From: Phytophthora sp. 'mugwort'
Lineage: Eukaryota > Oomycota > Peronosporomycetes > Peronosporales > Peronosporaceae
Direction: 5' to 3'
Assembly: GCA_033558025.1 (NCBI GenBank)
Contig: JAUCEF010000004.1
Coordinates: forward strand, 2,852,001-2,916,000
DNA length: 64,000 nucleotides
The translations under genes were made by a program, and so were the position numbers. Within the stretch, counting starts at the first letter, position 1; each line of letters opens with the position of its first letter. The notes under the pieces are model-generated. The model did not search any database. It saw only the letters and a program-made list of their open reading frames with translations, and was not told the origin of the DNA. Below, piece by piece: positions 54,540 through 63,602 of the stretch.

Positions 54540-55345
54540 TTACAACTCATCGTGAGCGTCGCCGTAGTCACCGTCCGTCGCACCACCATCATCGAACTCG
54601 TCAACGTGTCGGCTGCTGTGAAGCGCCTGCACGATCTCGTTCTCAATCTCCATCGGCGACGTCGTCGAGCCGTAGCGCTTGAAAGGTTCGTGGTTCACGA
54701 TCAAAAACTTGGTGAAGTTCCACTTGATTTCATTGGTAACGAATCCGTCGAGATGCTTCCTTAAAAACTTGAAAAGCGGGTGCGCCTTCTCACCATTCAC
54801 ATCCACCTACACCACGATCAACACAACACATCAGAATCTCTTCCCCTCCCCCCTCCCAACACTACCGACCTTGGAAAAGAGCGGGAACGTGACGTGGTAC
54901 TTTTCCTGTGTGAACTTGAGAATGTCCTCGGCTGTACCAGGCTCCTGGCCGCCGAACTGGTTGCATGGGAATCCCAGCACCGTGAAGCCTTCATCGTGGT
55001 ATTTCTCGTACAGCTCCTGGGACCATCCCACCAAAAATTTCAGAAACCAATGAGCGCAACGCACTAAACACATTCAAAATACAGTACATAGATCTCTATG
55101 ACATTGCACGGTACCTGCAGCTCGCGATAGTTCTTGTCCGTGTAGCCGCATTCGCTGGCCACGTTGACCACAAGGATGACTGGGAAGGCGTTGAACTCGC
55201 GCATCGAAACCTGGCGGCCATGCAGATCCGGCACCGAAAAGTCCAGGAACGACGCTTCCTCTCCAGTTTCAGCCGCGTTGACGCCTCCAAGCAGAGCAAC
55301 AGTCAGCGCTACCCCCAGCAGCAACAAGGACCGCATCTTCCCCAT
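54540..55345 (-). CDS. Glutathione peroxidase with signal peptide (Cys type)
   Basis: Minus-strand exons 55345-55115, 55016-54870 and 54806-54540, with introns of 98 and 63 bp, give 214 residues. Start taken at MGKMRSLLLL; an in-frame ATG 17 codons upstream (55396) would lengthen the leader. The first 25 residues (MRSLLLLGVALTVALLGG, then VNAA) form a clear signal peptide, so the enzyme is probably secreted or enters the secretory pathway. It reduces peroxides using glutathione or thioredoxin. VVNVASECGYTDKNY carries the peroxidatic Cys66 (Cys, not selenocysteine). GFPCNQFGGQEPG (Gln97) and KWNFTKFL (Trp155, Asn156) complete the catalytic tetrad. Cys95 sits in FPCNQ, the resolving-type position of plant-like enzymes. 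A short acidic extension (DEFDDGGATDGDYGDAHDEL) follows the domain. Confidence 0.92.
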
Positions 55346-55566
55346 ATCGGATCCCTTCAAAGAGTGACGTAATGTGCGAGTGTATACTATGCGCATCTCT
55401 CATACGATTGGCTGCAGCTACCAAAATTTATTTTTAACCAATGAACAGTTGTTCTTAAAATGGCGCGGAAGGGTTTGGTTCAAAAGCGCGCGTCTCCCTC
55501 CTCAGCCATCGACCCGCAGTGACGCCAAGGCCAAGTGCAACCAACGAGTGCGCACTCGCCTTCAAT

Positions 55567-58500
55567 ATGGCGTCGCAGGGCAACGACCATCACTCCAACA
55601 ATGGCGCCAGCAATCCGCGCCCGGCAGTGCCCGCTATGCTGCTGACCAAGAAGCCGCAGCGTGGCAGCAGCGACCAGGCGCGGCGCAACCGCTTGAATAT
55701 GGAGAAGATGATCATGAAGAACGTGGCAGCCTCGCGCAATAGCACCAAGAACCGCGCGCAGCAGATTGTCGAGGCGCTCAAGAAGAAGCGCCAACTGCAG
55801 GAGGAAGCGCCCGGGGCGGGGCCCACCGCGGATGAGACTGAACGCGCCGCTAAGCGGAAGAAGACGTCGCCCCCGCACGGCGACGCGGCGGCCACTAGAA
55901 CAGCCGTCGCGGCGGGCATCCTGTCCCCCGCACGGCGCGCTAGTGCGGCACCCGGACCGGGCTTCACGAGCCCCACGCGGCGTCACAACTACCCGCTAAA
56001 CTTGAAGAGCCCAACACTGCAGCTGGCGAGTCCGGCGCGGGCCAGAGGCGTGAACCCGCTGCTTCTGTCGAGTCCTGTGCGACCACTAAGGAGCTCAGTG
56101 CTGGCCAGTCCGTCGAGGCCGAGACGCAGCGGAAGCATGGCGAGCCCACTCAGGCGCAGCGAGTTTTTGACGAGCCCGTTGCGGCACCGATCCTCGGCGT
56201 CGCCGAAGAGGCCGCTGATGTTCGACGACAGCACCATGACGGGAGATACAGCTGTGCCGGCGAGCTCTTCTGCGAGGATCAATGGACATTCGCCGCTGCT
56301 GTCGTCCGCATTGGACCAAGTGGAAGCTGCACCTGCATCCAAGTCGACCAAGGTGGTAAGGACAGCTAAGTCTCCTTTCCAGTCGTTTCAGGCCAAGTTT
56401 AACAAGTCCCCTGCTAAACCGGCCAGAATGACGAGCAGCCCGGGGACTGGAGGAACCTCGGCCCAGTCGAGTGCGCCGAGGAGTGGACCCATGATGGTGG
56501 ATCTGACACATCCAAATGAGGCTGCTGCTCAACACACTAGGACAACGATCAATACAGCTGCGTCATCTGGCTCCAGTGAGGCGTCTACTGCATTAAATGC
56601 TGCTACGGATACGGCTGCTGGTGCTGGAGGTGCCAGTGCCGCGTCAGCATATCTGGCACCGACTAGTGCTGGGGCACCGACTTCTGTACCTGTTCGCCCT
56701 TCGAATACCCCGACGCAGCCACCGAAGCCCGTTCGCAAATTGTTTCCTTCGTCCCGCCCAGTTGTTGCGCAGAGATCGATCTGCTTTTCAACGGAGAGCG
56801 TAGCTACAGCACTGGATGTGACTCCGGACGGCGAAATCATCGTGGTTGGGTTCACGGACGGCTCAGTACGACTTTATGAAATGGATAGCAGCGTCCCGAG
56901 TGACCGTCACGGATATCTCCTGGGTCATCTTGACGAGCAATCCTCACAGGGTTCTGGTAATGTGCATATGCGTGTTAAAATCTCCCCCGATGGACGCTAT
57001 GTCTTTGCTGGCGACCGACAACGTCGGCGCGTGGTCATGAGTATCAATCTGGATCATTACCGAAATGAGAAAGGTGCGAACCGGATGCCTAGCTTCTTTC
57101 GTAAAGTAGCTTTGGTGTGTACTAACGTTTTTTTTTTCAGATGGTGATGACGAAGATTTTCAGCAATTTCAGAAACATTTCCATTCGAACGGCAGACTAC
57201 GGGTGAGCGGTAGAACCTATGAATGCTGGGGGTGTGTGCCTTGCTCACACATAGCTGTTAATTTATTATGTAGGGTTTCGCGGATGTGACCACGTATGTT
57301 CCACCCATTGATCCCTCATGCAAGGATCAGCAAGAAAGCACAAGCCAAAGGTACGCAAAATTGATTATTTTATTGCTTCTCTGTGTTCTGTAGGTACTTA
57401 TACTAATTTATATTTATTTTCATTCACACATTGCAGGTCTGCGTACTACATTTTAACTGGGCTTGGTGTTGGCAACCTGAATTTATGGCGCTTTGTTGAG
57501 CCTGAACGATATCAGCAGGACCCTATTTGGGAGCACCTGCAAAATTTCGGAGCTGGAGGTAACACAGCGACGATGGGGGCGTTTCTTCCGTCAAGTATAT
57601 CTCCTGGTGTATTAACGATTGCAGCGGTTTGTCGGGACAAAAATCTCCGCGTGTGGCCACTTGAGTACAAAAAGGCATCACCCAGCTCTGTCGTTGAAAT
57701 CAATGATGACTCAGTTTCTGAAACGGAAGACACGAGATTCCTTGGGGGAGCTCACACTGTGAATACCCACTTTAACATGCAGAACACCACCGATATTGTC
57801 GCAATTCATGGCCAGTGCGCGTATGGTATTTCACTCATGGGCGAAGCGTACCGGATCTGTTTTCCAGATTCATCGAACCTGAACTCCAGCTCCTGTGAGC
57901 GTTTGCCTCGCCAAGAATTTGAATTGGAGAAAATTGGTGGTGGTGGCAATGGTAAGTCGCGTCGATCTAACATCATGCTTGAGTCCCTGGCTGCAAGCGA
58001 TGACGGAAAGGCTATGATTGCCGTGTCTACGGAGGGAATTTTCTACTACTCGAACAAGCTGCCTGATGTAGGTTCGAGTGAGGTGGCAGAACTTCGTATC
58101 ATTGGCAAGAATGCATCGGAAAATACGCTATTCAAAGCACCTATGAAAGTGTACACCCCGAAGATCACGATGAAGGGTAAAACAGTGAAGTCGGAAGCGA
58201 TGATGGCTGTCGTGACGAATCCGAGCGGCGAGGACAGTGAGGACGGGGACAGTTATATTAACGTCGACCCCACGGAAGTGTTTGCGGCCCGATGGATGGT
58301 GCCAAGTCGTGGAAAAAGCTGCTGGGTGTGTGGTGTTCGTAACGTGAGTCATTGGGTTGGCCCACCTGAGTCTAAGACCAAGGAACCAAGCCGTGCTCAG
58401 CTGGCCGCAGAGCAAAAAGAAAAGATGAAGGCCCAGCGCCGGCGCGAGCAGGCCCTAAAGCGAGCTCAGGAAAAGGCTGCTCAACAGCAAAACAGTAGTA

Positions 58501-59324
58501 ACGCAGGTGACCCAGATACGCTAGTAGGTTCCAAATCCCAAACGACGCCCCGGTCTAGCGCGAAAAAGGTTTCCACACAGATTCAAAGAGACGCTCAATC
58601 CGATGCTAGTGCGGATAGTGGTTCGGGAATTGCTCTACCACCGTCTGGCAAGAGACGCAGGATGAGCCAGAATTCTGGTGTTGGCGATGAAGATGACGAG
58701 GATTACACGGGTAGTGATGACAATACCCCCTCTATTGCATCGTTAATGAGTGAACTAGAGCACTTCAAGAAACGCAACGCAGAAATCAAGACAGAGTGGC
58801 AGCGTCGATTGCAAGGCGAGCGGCAGCTCCGTCGGAAGTGGAAACAGCGGGAAGAGGAATTCCTCGACCAACTGAACGACTCGCTCACGAAGCTGGATGC
58901 TGCAGAGTTAGAAGTAGATCGGGTTCGAGTACTGCTGCGGGATGCAGAAAAGCGCTTCGCATTCGAGAAAGCGCGTGTGGAGCAGGAAAACTCGGTGAAG
59001 TCACGCTACGAGCAACTCTGCGAGCAGATGAACGACAAGATGGCTCTCGTGGCCGATCAAAAGCGGTTGCTGGAGCAGACAACACGCAGCCTGCTGGCAG
59101 AAGTGGATCGCAATGTCCACGCACTCAAGAATGCCGTGATTCTTGAAAAGACCGAATGTGTGGTGTGTAAGGACCAGCAAGCCGTGACGGCGGTCGTACC
59201 TTGTGGCCACTTATGCTTCTGTGAGCAGGATGCTGAGACTTATCGCCGCAGTTGCACGACAGAGTATCCCACGTGCCCCATTTGCCAGCAGGAAATCGTC
59301 TCACTGCTGCGAATTTACACTTGA
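55567..59324 (+). CDS. WD40-like protein with coiled coil and C-terminal RING finger (probable E3 ligase)
   Basis: Four exons, 55567-57073, 57141-57202, 57274-57350 and 57437-59324, with introns of 67, 71 and 86 bp, give 1,177 residues; all junctions keep frame. Start chosen at the ATG 55567 (MASQGNDHHSNNG). The first 400 residues are disordered, with a basic helix (RRNRLNMEKMIMKN, about 40-53) and repeated SP-R / S-P-L-R units. From about 415 a beta-propeller-like region follows (VATALDVTPDGEIIVVGFTD, GSVRLYEM; VKISPDGRYVFAGDR; ILTGLGVGNLNLWRF). A Lys/Glu/Gln-rich segment and an acidic patch lead to a coiled coil (about 945-1115). The RING spans 1122-1177: CVVC, CGHLCFC and CPIC, with the H in the C-x-H position. 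It probably ubiquitinates partners bound by the propeller; partner unknown. Confidence 0.85.
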
Positions 59325-59935
59325 GCAATAAATAATGGTTCAATACTGAAGACACTGACGGCATCACGTAAATTTTGTCAGGGGGGCTAACCAACTCCCC
59401 ACATTCGTTTTGTACATGTATATGCTCCAATGTTACCAGACAGCTGAGCACACATACCGACCAAGCAATGGAAATTCAGAAAAGATTTTTGAGGGAATGA
59501 GATTGTGCTCTCACAATCAGAATGAAGAACTGGGTTAGCAAAAAGTAGTGCTTTTAGGGAAAGAGATTTGAAGACAATACCGAGATTTGAAGACAATACC
59601 GATACCATGATATGGTTAAAATTCTGTCTGATCTTCCTGAATGGCTACACTAGGGCGAATGCTCATCCAATCCGATCCGGGGAAGAGGAGGCCAGCCAAT
59701 CCACGCTTTTCCGGCGTGTTTGCTCATGGCTCTGTACAGCTGATCCCGTCCTACCTTTAAAGGCTCGTGTTGCCTACTTTATGCGTTTTAACACGGCCGC
59801 CGTCGGAGTTATATATGTCATTTGTATTGCCCATCTGGGCGGGGTGCGCTCTGCCACCTTAATAAATGTACGTTGTACTACATAACTAGGATTGAGTCGC
59901 GTAGCCACTCAGACGCTTACGTCCGCCTCCTCAAG
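59325..59935. other. Intergenic, about 610 bp
   Basis: An AATAAA occurs at 59329, directly after the RING gene's stop. A 20-bp direct repeat (gagatttgaagacaatacc) occurs twice at about 59566 and 59584. No gene seen. Confidence 0.35.
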
Positions 59936-59942
59936 TCACTTC
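59936..59942 (+). promoter_or_regulatory. Putative oomycete initiator (Inr)
   Basis: TCACTTC within tcaagtcacttcttgtttgg, 47-53 bp before the ATG at 59989, followed by a T-rich flank. It fits the YCAYTYY initiator. Confidence 0.4.
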
Positions 59943-59988
59943 TTGTTTGGACCTGCACAAGCCACACAAAGACACAGTACACGACAAT

Positions 59989-61902
59989 ATGGGTGACTAC
60001 GGCCAGTACGACGTGCCCAAGGCGGACGAGATGATTAACTTCAAGGTGGGCCAGCCGGCCCCCGCCATGCTCCCGCTGGACAAGATCCGTGAGGCTGCCA
60101 CGCTCAAGTTCGGCGAGACGGACCCCATGTTTCTGCAGTACGGCGTGATCAAAGGGTACCCTAAGTTCCGTAAGACGCTGGCCGAGTTTTTGACCAAGGG
60201 TTACCAGCACGAGGTGGACCCGGAGAAGCTCTTTGTGACCAACGGCGTCACCGGCGGTCTGGCGCTCATCTGCTCGCTGTACCTACAGGCGGGCGACCTC
60301 GTCTTCATGGAGGAGCCGTCTTACTTCCTGGCGCTCAGCATTATGAAGGACTTCAAGATCAACGTGCGCCAGATCCGCATGGAGGAGGACGGACTCGACA
60401 TCGACGAGCTCGAGCGTCTCCTTGAGCGCGGCATCGTACCCAAGATGCTCTATACTATCCCTACGTGCCACAACCCCACGGGCCGCACGCTCTCGGCCGA
60501 GAAGCGCAAGCGCCTCGTCGACCTCAGCGTCAAGTACGGCTTCATCATCATCGCCGATGAAGTGTACCAGTTGCTGTCCTTCCCGCACGTGACGCCACCC
60601 CCGCCCATGTTCACGTTTGACGAGCACGAAACCGTGCTTGCTCTGGGCAGTTTCTCCAAGATCTTGGCCCCTGCCCTCCGTCTGGGCTGGATCCAGGGCT
60701 CTCACAAGCTGCTGAGCAAGATCGAGGGTTGTGGACAGCTTGACTCGAGCGGTGGCATCAGTCCCGTCATCTCTGGCATCGTGCACGCGGCTATCTCGTC
60801 GGGACTGCAGCAAGAACACCTTGACACCACAGTGCAAACCCTGTGGGGTCGTGCCGACGCCTTGATGACGGAGCTGAAGGCACACTTGCCCGAGGGTGTG
60901 ACTTTCGAGGTTCCCGATGGCGGCTACTTTGTGCTTGTGCGTCTGCCCGAGGGCATGAACGCCAATGATCTGCTGCCGATTGCCCAGAAGCACAAGGTGA
61001 TGTTCCTGCCCGGTGCCTCCTTCAGTAACAACATGAAGAACTACTTGCGTCTGAGTTTCTCCTGGTACGACTTCCATGACATGCAGCTCGGCGCTCGCCG
61101 TCTTGCTGACGCCATCCGCGAGTACCAGGAAGTGTTCGCTGCCCAGCAAAAGACTGACACCGAGGCGGCCAAGACCAGCACCAGCGAGGGCAAAGGTGTG
61201 CGTGTTGCTGTGCACGGCCACGATGGCCGTCTGGGCTCGCTCATCGTGGGCGAGCTGAACAAGCTCACCGACCACAGCGCCAGCTTTGCTGGTCCGATCA
61301 TTACGCGTCTTGAGGCCGGTGTCCGGGCTCCGGACCTCAACAACGTGGACGTCGTCATTGACGTGACGCTGCCCTCTGGCACCAAGAAGGTGATATCGTA
61401 CTTACGTGAACAGAAGGATGCTGGCAAGATCAGCAAACTGCCAGCTCTGGTCGTCGGCACTACGGGCGCTCTCCCCATGGAGGACCTGGAGGCCTATTCA
61501 AAGCTGGCCCCTGTCGCGCTCCGCTCGAATTTCTCTGTGGGTGTGCCGCTTGTGTCGGAGCTGATCAAGGCTGCTGCCTTCAAGCTGCCTGCTGAAGGAT
61601 GGAACGTCGAGGTGACGGAGATCCACCATACTAAGAAGCTGGACGCTCCAAGCGGCACGGCCAAGACACTGGTCAAGTCGCTGGCAGCTACGGGTGCCCC
61701 ATGCCTGGGCGAGACCGGCCAGGCACCGACGCACTCTTTGCGCCTTGGGGACGAGGTCGGCCAGCACACCGTGCTGTTCGCTGGTCCCGGTGAGCGCATT
61801 GAGATCGTGCACCAGGCCACCCGTCGTGAGGTGTTCGCCATCGGCGCTGTGCGTGTTGCCACGCAGGCTCCCTCTCTGCCTCTCGGCTTGCACTCGGATT
61901 AA
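59989..61902 (+). CDS. Fusion: class I/II aminotransferase plus dihydrodipicolinate reductase (DapB)
   Basis: A single exon of 637 residues from the ATG at 59989; the frame extends upstream without another ATG. Residues about 10-385 are a PLP-dependent fold-type I aminotransferase: MLPLDKIREAATLKFGETDP, VTNGVTGGLALICSL, TIPTCHNPTGRTLS, IIADEVYQLLSF and LGSFSKILAPALRLGW with the PLP Lys224. It is nearest in style to kynurenine/2-aminoadipate-type enzymes. After a short Thr/Ser/Lys linker, residues about 402-637 are DapB. GHDGRLGSL is the NAD(P)H loop (near 408), VIDVTLPSG and VVGTTGALP follow, and the catalytic block IHHTKKLDAPSGTAK has His546, His547 and Lys550 at the E. coli His159, His160 and Lys163 positions. 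Both active sites look intact. The protein likely joins two steps of diaminopimelate-route lysine synthesis. Confidence 0.93.
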   Translation: MGDYGQYDVPKADEMINFKVGQPAPAMLPLDKIREAATLKFGETDPMFLQYGVIKGYPKFRKTLAEFLTKGYQHEVDPEKLFVTNGVTGGLALICSLYLQAGDLVFMEEPSYFLALSIMKDFKINVRQIRMEEDGLDIDELERLLERGIVPKMLYTIPTCHNPTGRTLSAEKRKRLVDLSVKYGFIIIADEVYQLLSFPHVTPPPPMFTFDEHETVLALGSFSKILAPALRLGWIQGSHKLLSKIEGCGQLDSSGGISPVISGIVHAAISSGLQQEHLDTTVQTLWGRADALMTELKAHLPEGVTFEVPDGGYFVLVRLPEGMNANDLLPIAQKHKVMFLPGASFSNNMKNYLRLSFSWYDFHDMQLGARRLADAIREYQEVFAAQQKTDTEAAKTSTSEGKGVRVAVHGHDGRLGSLIVGELNKLTDHSASFAGPIITRLEAGVRAPDLNNVDVVIDVTLPSGTKKVISYLREQKDAGKISKLPALVVGTTGALPMEDLEAYSKLAPVALRSNFSVGVPLVSELIKAAAFKLPAEGWNVEVTEIHHTKKLDAPSGTAKTLVKSLAATGAPCLGETGQAPTHSLRLGDEVGQHTVLFAGPGERIEIVHQATRREVFAIGAVRVATQAPSLPLGLHSD

Positions 61903-62139
61903 ACAGACCGTGTGAGCCTGGCGTCGACGCTTAGTGTATTTTAGCCTAGGGCTCTCTTTTTCTATTGCACTGTGCGGTGGCTACCATAGGATCATCGCGT
62001 TTGGCAACGAGAGAAGTTCGTGCCTTCAAATAAGAAAATGTTTTGCTTACATGAATGTGAGGTCTTACTGGATCTGTGTAGGACATTTTCACAATTCTTG
62101 TGCACTACAGTAGTAGGATGCAAATTCTGACTATTTTAT
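61903..62139. other. 3' flank of the fusion gene
   Basis: Short AT-rich spacer before the inverted-repeat element. No gene. Confidence 0.3.
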
Positions 62140-62434
62140 GGAGATTGGTTAATGTATTACTACCGGTAGTATTAAAATACATTAACCGATCCTCAAATTT
62201 TGAATATTTTATGATGATGTATTACTACAGTTCCCCCTCGCCAATTTAGTAGCTGTGTAAGCTAATAATTCATTAAACCTAATACGTTGAGGCTCCACCG
62301 ACTTCGCTCCCCATGGTTGGACAGTTCCCGCTCTGACAGTAATAAGTTGTTGTTACATAATACAAATAGCTTCCACCGCAGATATTAAATTGGTGAGGGT
62401 GATCTGTAGTAGTAAAATACATTAACCGATCTCC
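62140..62434. repeat. MITE-like element with long, partly duplicated terminal inverted repeats
   Basis: The left end ggagattggttaatgtatta is matched by the reverse complement at the right end (...aatacattaaccgatctcc, ending 62434). The complementarity continues inward (left tactacagttccccctcgcc near 62224; right ggtgagggtgatctgtagta near 62394). On the left side the outer arm occurs a second time inverted (gtattaaaatacattaaccg near 62169), so the left end itself folds back. About 295 bp, with no coding capacity. The family is not identified. Confidence 0.7.
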
Positions 62435-62720
62435 AGTGGAAGTACATGAAGACCACTCTGAGTGTTCGTCACTAGGGCTGACGAAAACATACGGGGTATG
62501 CTAACATCTAAAATTCGAGAAGCACGGCAGAAAAATTCGAATGTTGCATTAGAGACTGGCATAGCACCTATATAATGATTTGCAGTCCATACATATCCAT
62601 GTATTGCATGCGAAAGAGTTGTCGTTATTGTACGCCCTTGGCGCTAGCTGAACTAGTGGAGGAGGTTTTAAGCAGTTGCGGGGGCCATTCGAATATTGCT
62701 GCATACACTACAAGCTCGAC

Positions 62721-63020
62721 ATGCCACGAGCCACAAACCGCCAAGATTCTAACCCTGAAGCACTCGACGAAGCAAACTTTCGTGCTTCAACCGCTGATCT
62801 TTTCGAGCGCGACGAACGACGCAAGGCCAAGATCGCCCAAGTTGTCATCACTAACAACCGAAACGACGAGGATGGTACCGCCGCGGGAACCGTGGCGTCT
62901 ATCTACGAGCTGTGCGTGCGAGCCGAGGGCCCAGACGGGGTCCTCAAATTTACCAATTTGCCCCCGAAGAGTTCGAGCGGCTTTGGGAGACCGTGAGACT
63001 TCGCGTCAAGGGCCACTGGA
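62721..63020 (+). pseudogene. Truncated transposase N-terminus (possible)
   Basis: The frame beginning MPRATNRQDSNPEALDEANF at 62721 continues as an alpha-helical, charged segment (LFERDERRKAKIAQVVI) and, across a one-base shift near 62965, as EEFERLWETVRLRVKGHWSS. The FERLWxxVxxxVxxHW end resembles the helical region before the catalytic core in a class of oomycete DDE transposases. Everything beyond about 63020 is missing. It lies about 290 bp after the MITE-like element and may belong to the same family. Confidence 0.45.
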
Positions 63021-63296
63021 GTAGTATGTAATAGCACATTACGCCGGCAGTTTTTTATTTTTCGTAATTCTCACCTTAATTAATAGTGGAGAGTAGGTTT
63101 AATCAATTCTAATACCCAGGCGGTGTTTCTAACCAGACAGCCAATCAATAGTCTCAGAGCGTTAGGGTCATCAAACTCATATTAGATAGGTCTAAGAAGG
63201 GGTTAAAGCTCCTTCAGCATCATGTACCTTCCTAATTAATTAAAAAAAAAAACATAAAAAATGAGGCTATGTATATAGATAGATACACAAACTGAA

Positions 63297-63521
63297 ATGT
63301 CGAACGAACTAACTTCTGGAAAATACAAGAACAAGCCGATCGAGGAAGTATATTCTTCTGATCCAGGTTATTGTCGATGGGTATTCAATCAGCCCAGTTT
63401 AAATGTTGGAGAGGAGATCAAAATATTCTTACACTCGAAGTTCCTCAATGATAATTCATACATGATGACGTGGGGGAAATATCGCGGTAGGTCTCTCAAG
63501 CAAATCAGTCGACTTGACTGA
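63297..63521 (+). CDS. Small protein with two GKY motifs, virus-like
   Basis: 74 codons from the ATG at 63297, preceded by A-rich DNA. It has two copies of a short module: SGKYKNKPIEEVYSSDPGYC followed by RWVF (residues 7-30), and TWGKYRGRSLKQI before the stop (about 58-70). The pattern [FWS]-G-K-Y-[KR]-[GN]-[KR]-[PS] then a D-P-x-Y-x-x-W loop is a small domain I associate with exonuclease-like or accessory proteins of large DNA viruses and phages; I cannot name it with certainty. The second module stops before its D-P-x-Y part, so the protein may be truncated. Low GC and convergence with the capsid-like gene support a common origin. Confidence 0.5.
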   Translation: MSNELTSGKYKNKPIEEVYSSDPGYCRWVFNQPSLNVGEEIKIFLHSKFLNDNSYMMTWGKYRGRSLKQISRLD

Positions 63522-63602
63522 TTTGCTTCGTAAGAGTCAATTTGTTATTGATAAGTGTCCTAAGCTCTTAGCAGAACTAGATCAAATTAAGACTTTTTTT
63601 TC

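Noticed and set aside
55519..55566. Upstream extension of the RING protein
   Set aside because: Begins with GTG; the first ATG in frame is 55567.
60283..61275. 330-codon minus-strand frame inside the aminotransferase-DapB gene
   Set aside because: Shadow of strong codon bias on the coding strand; His/Val/Leu-rich with no motif.
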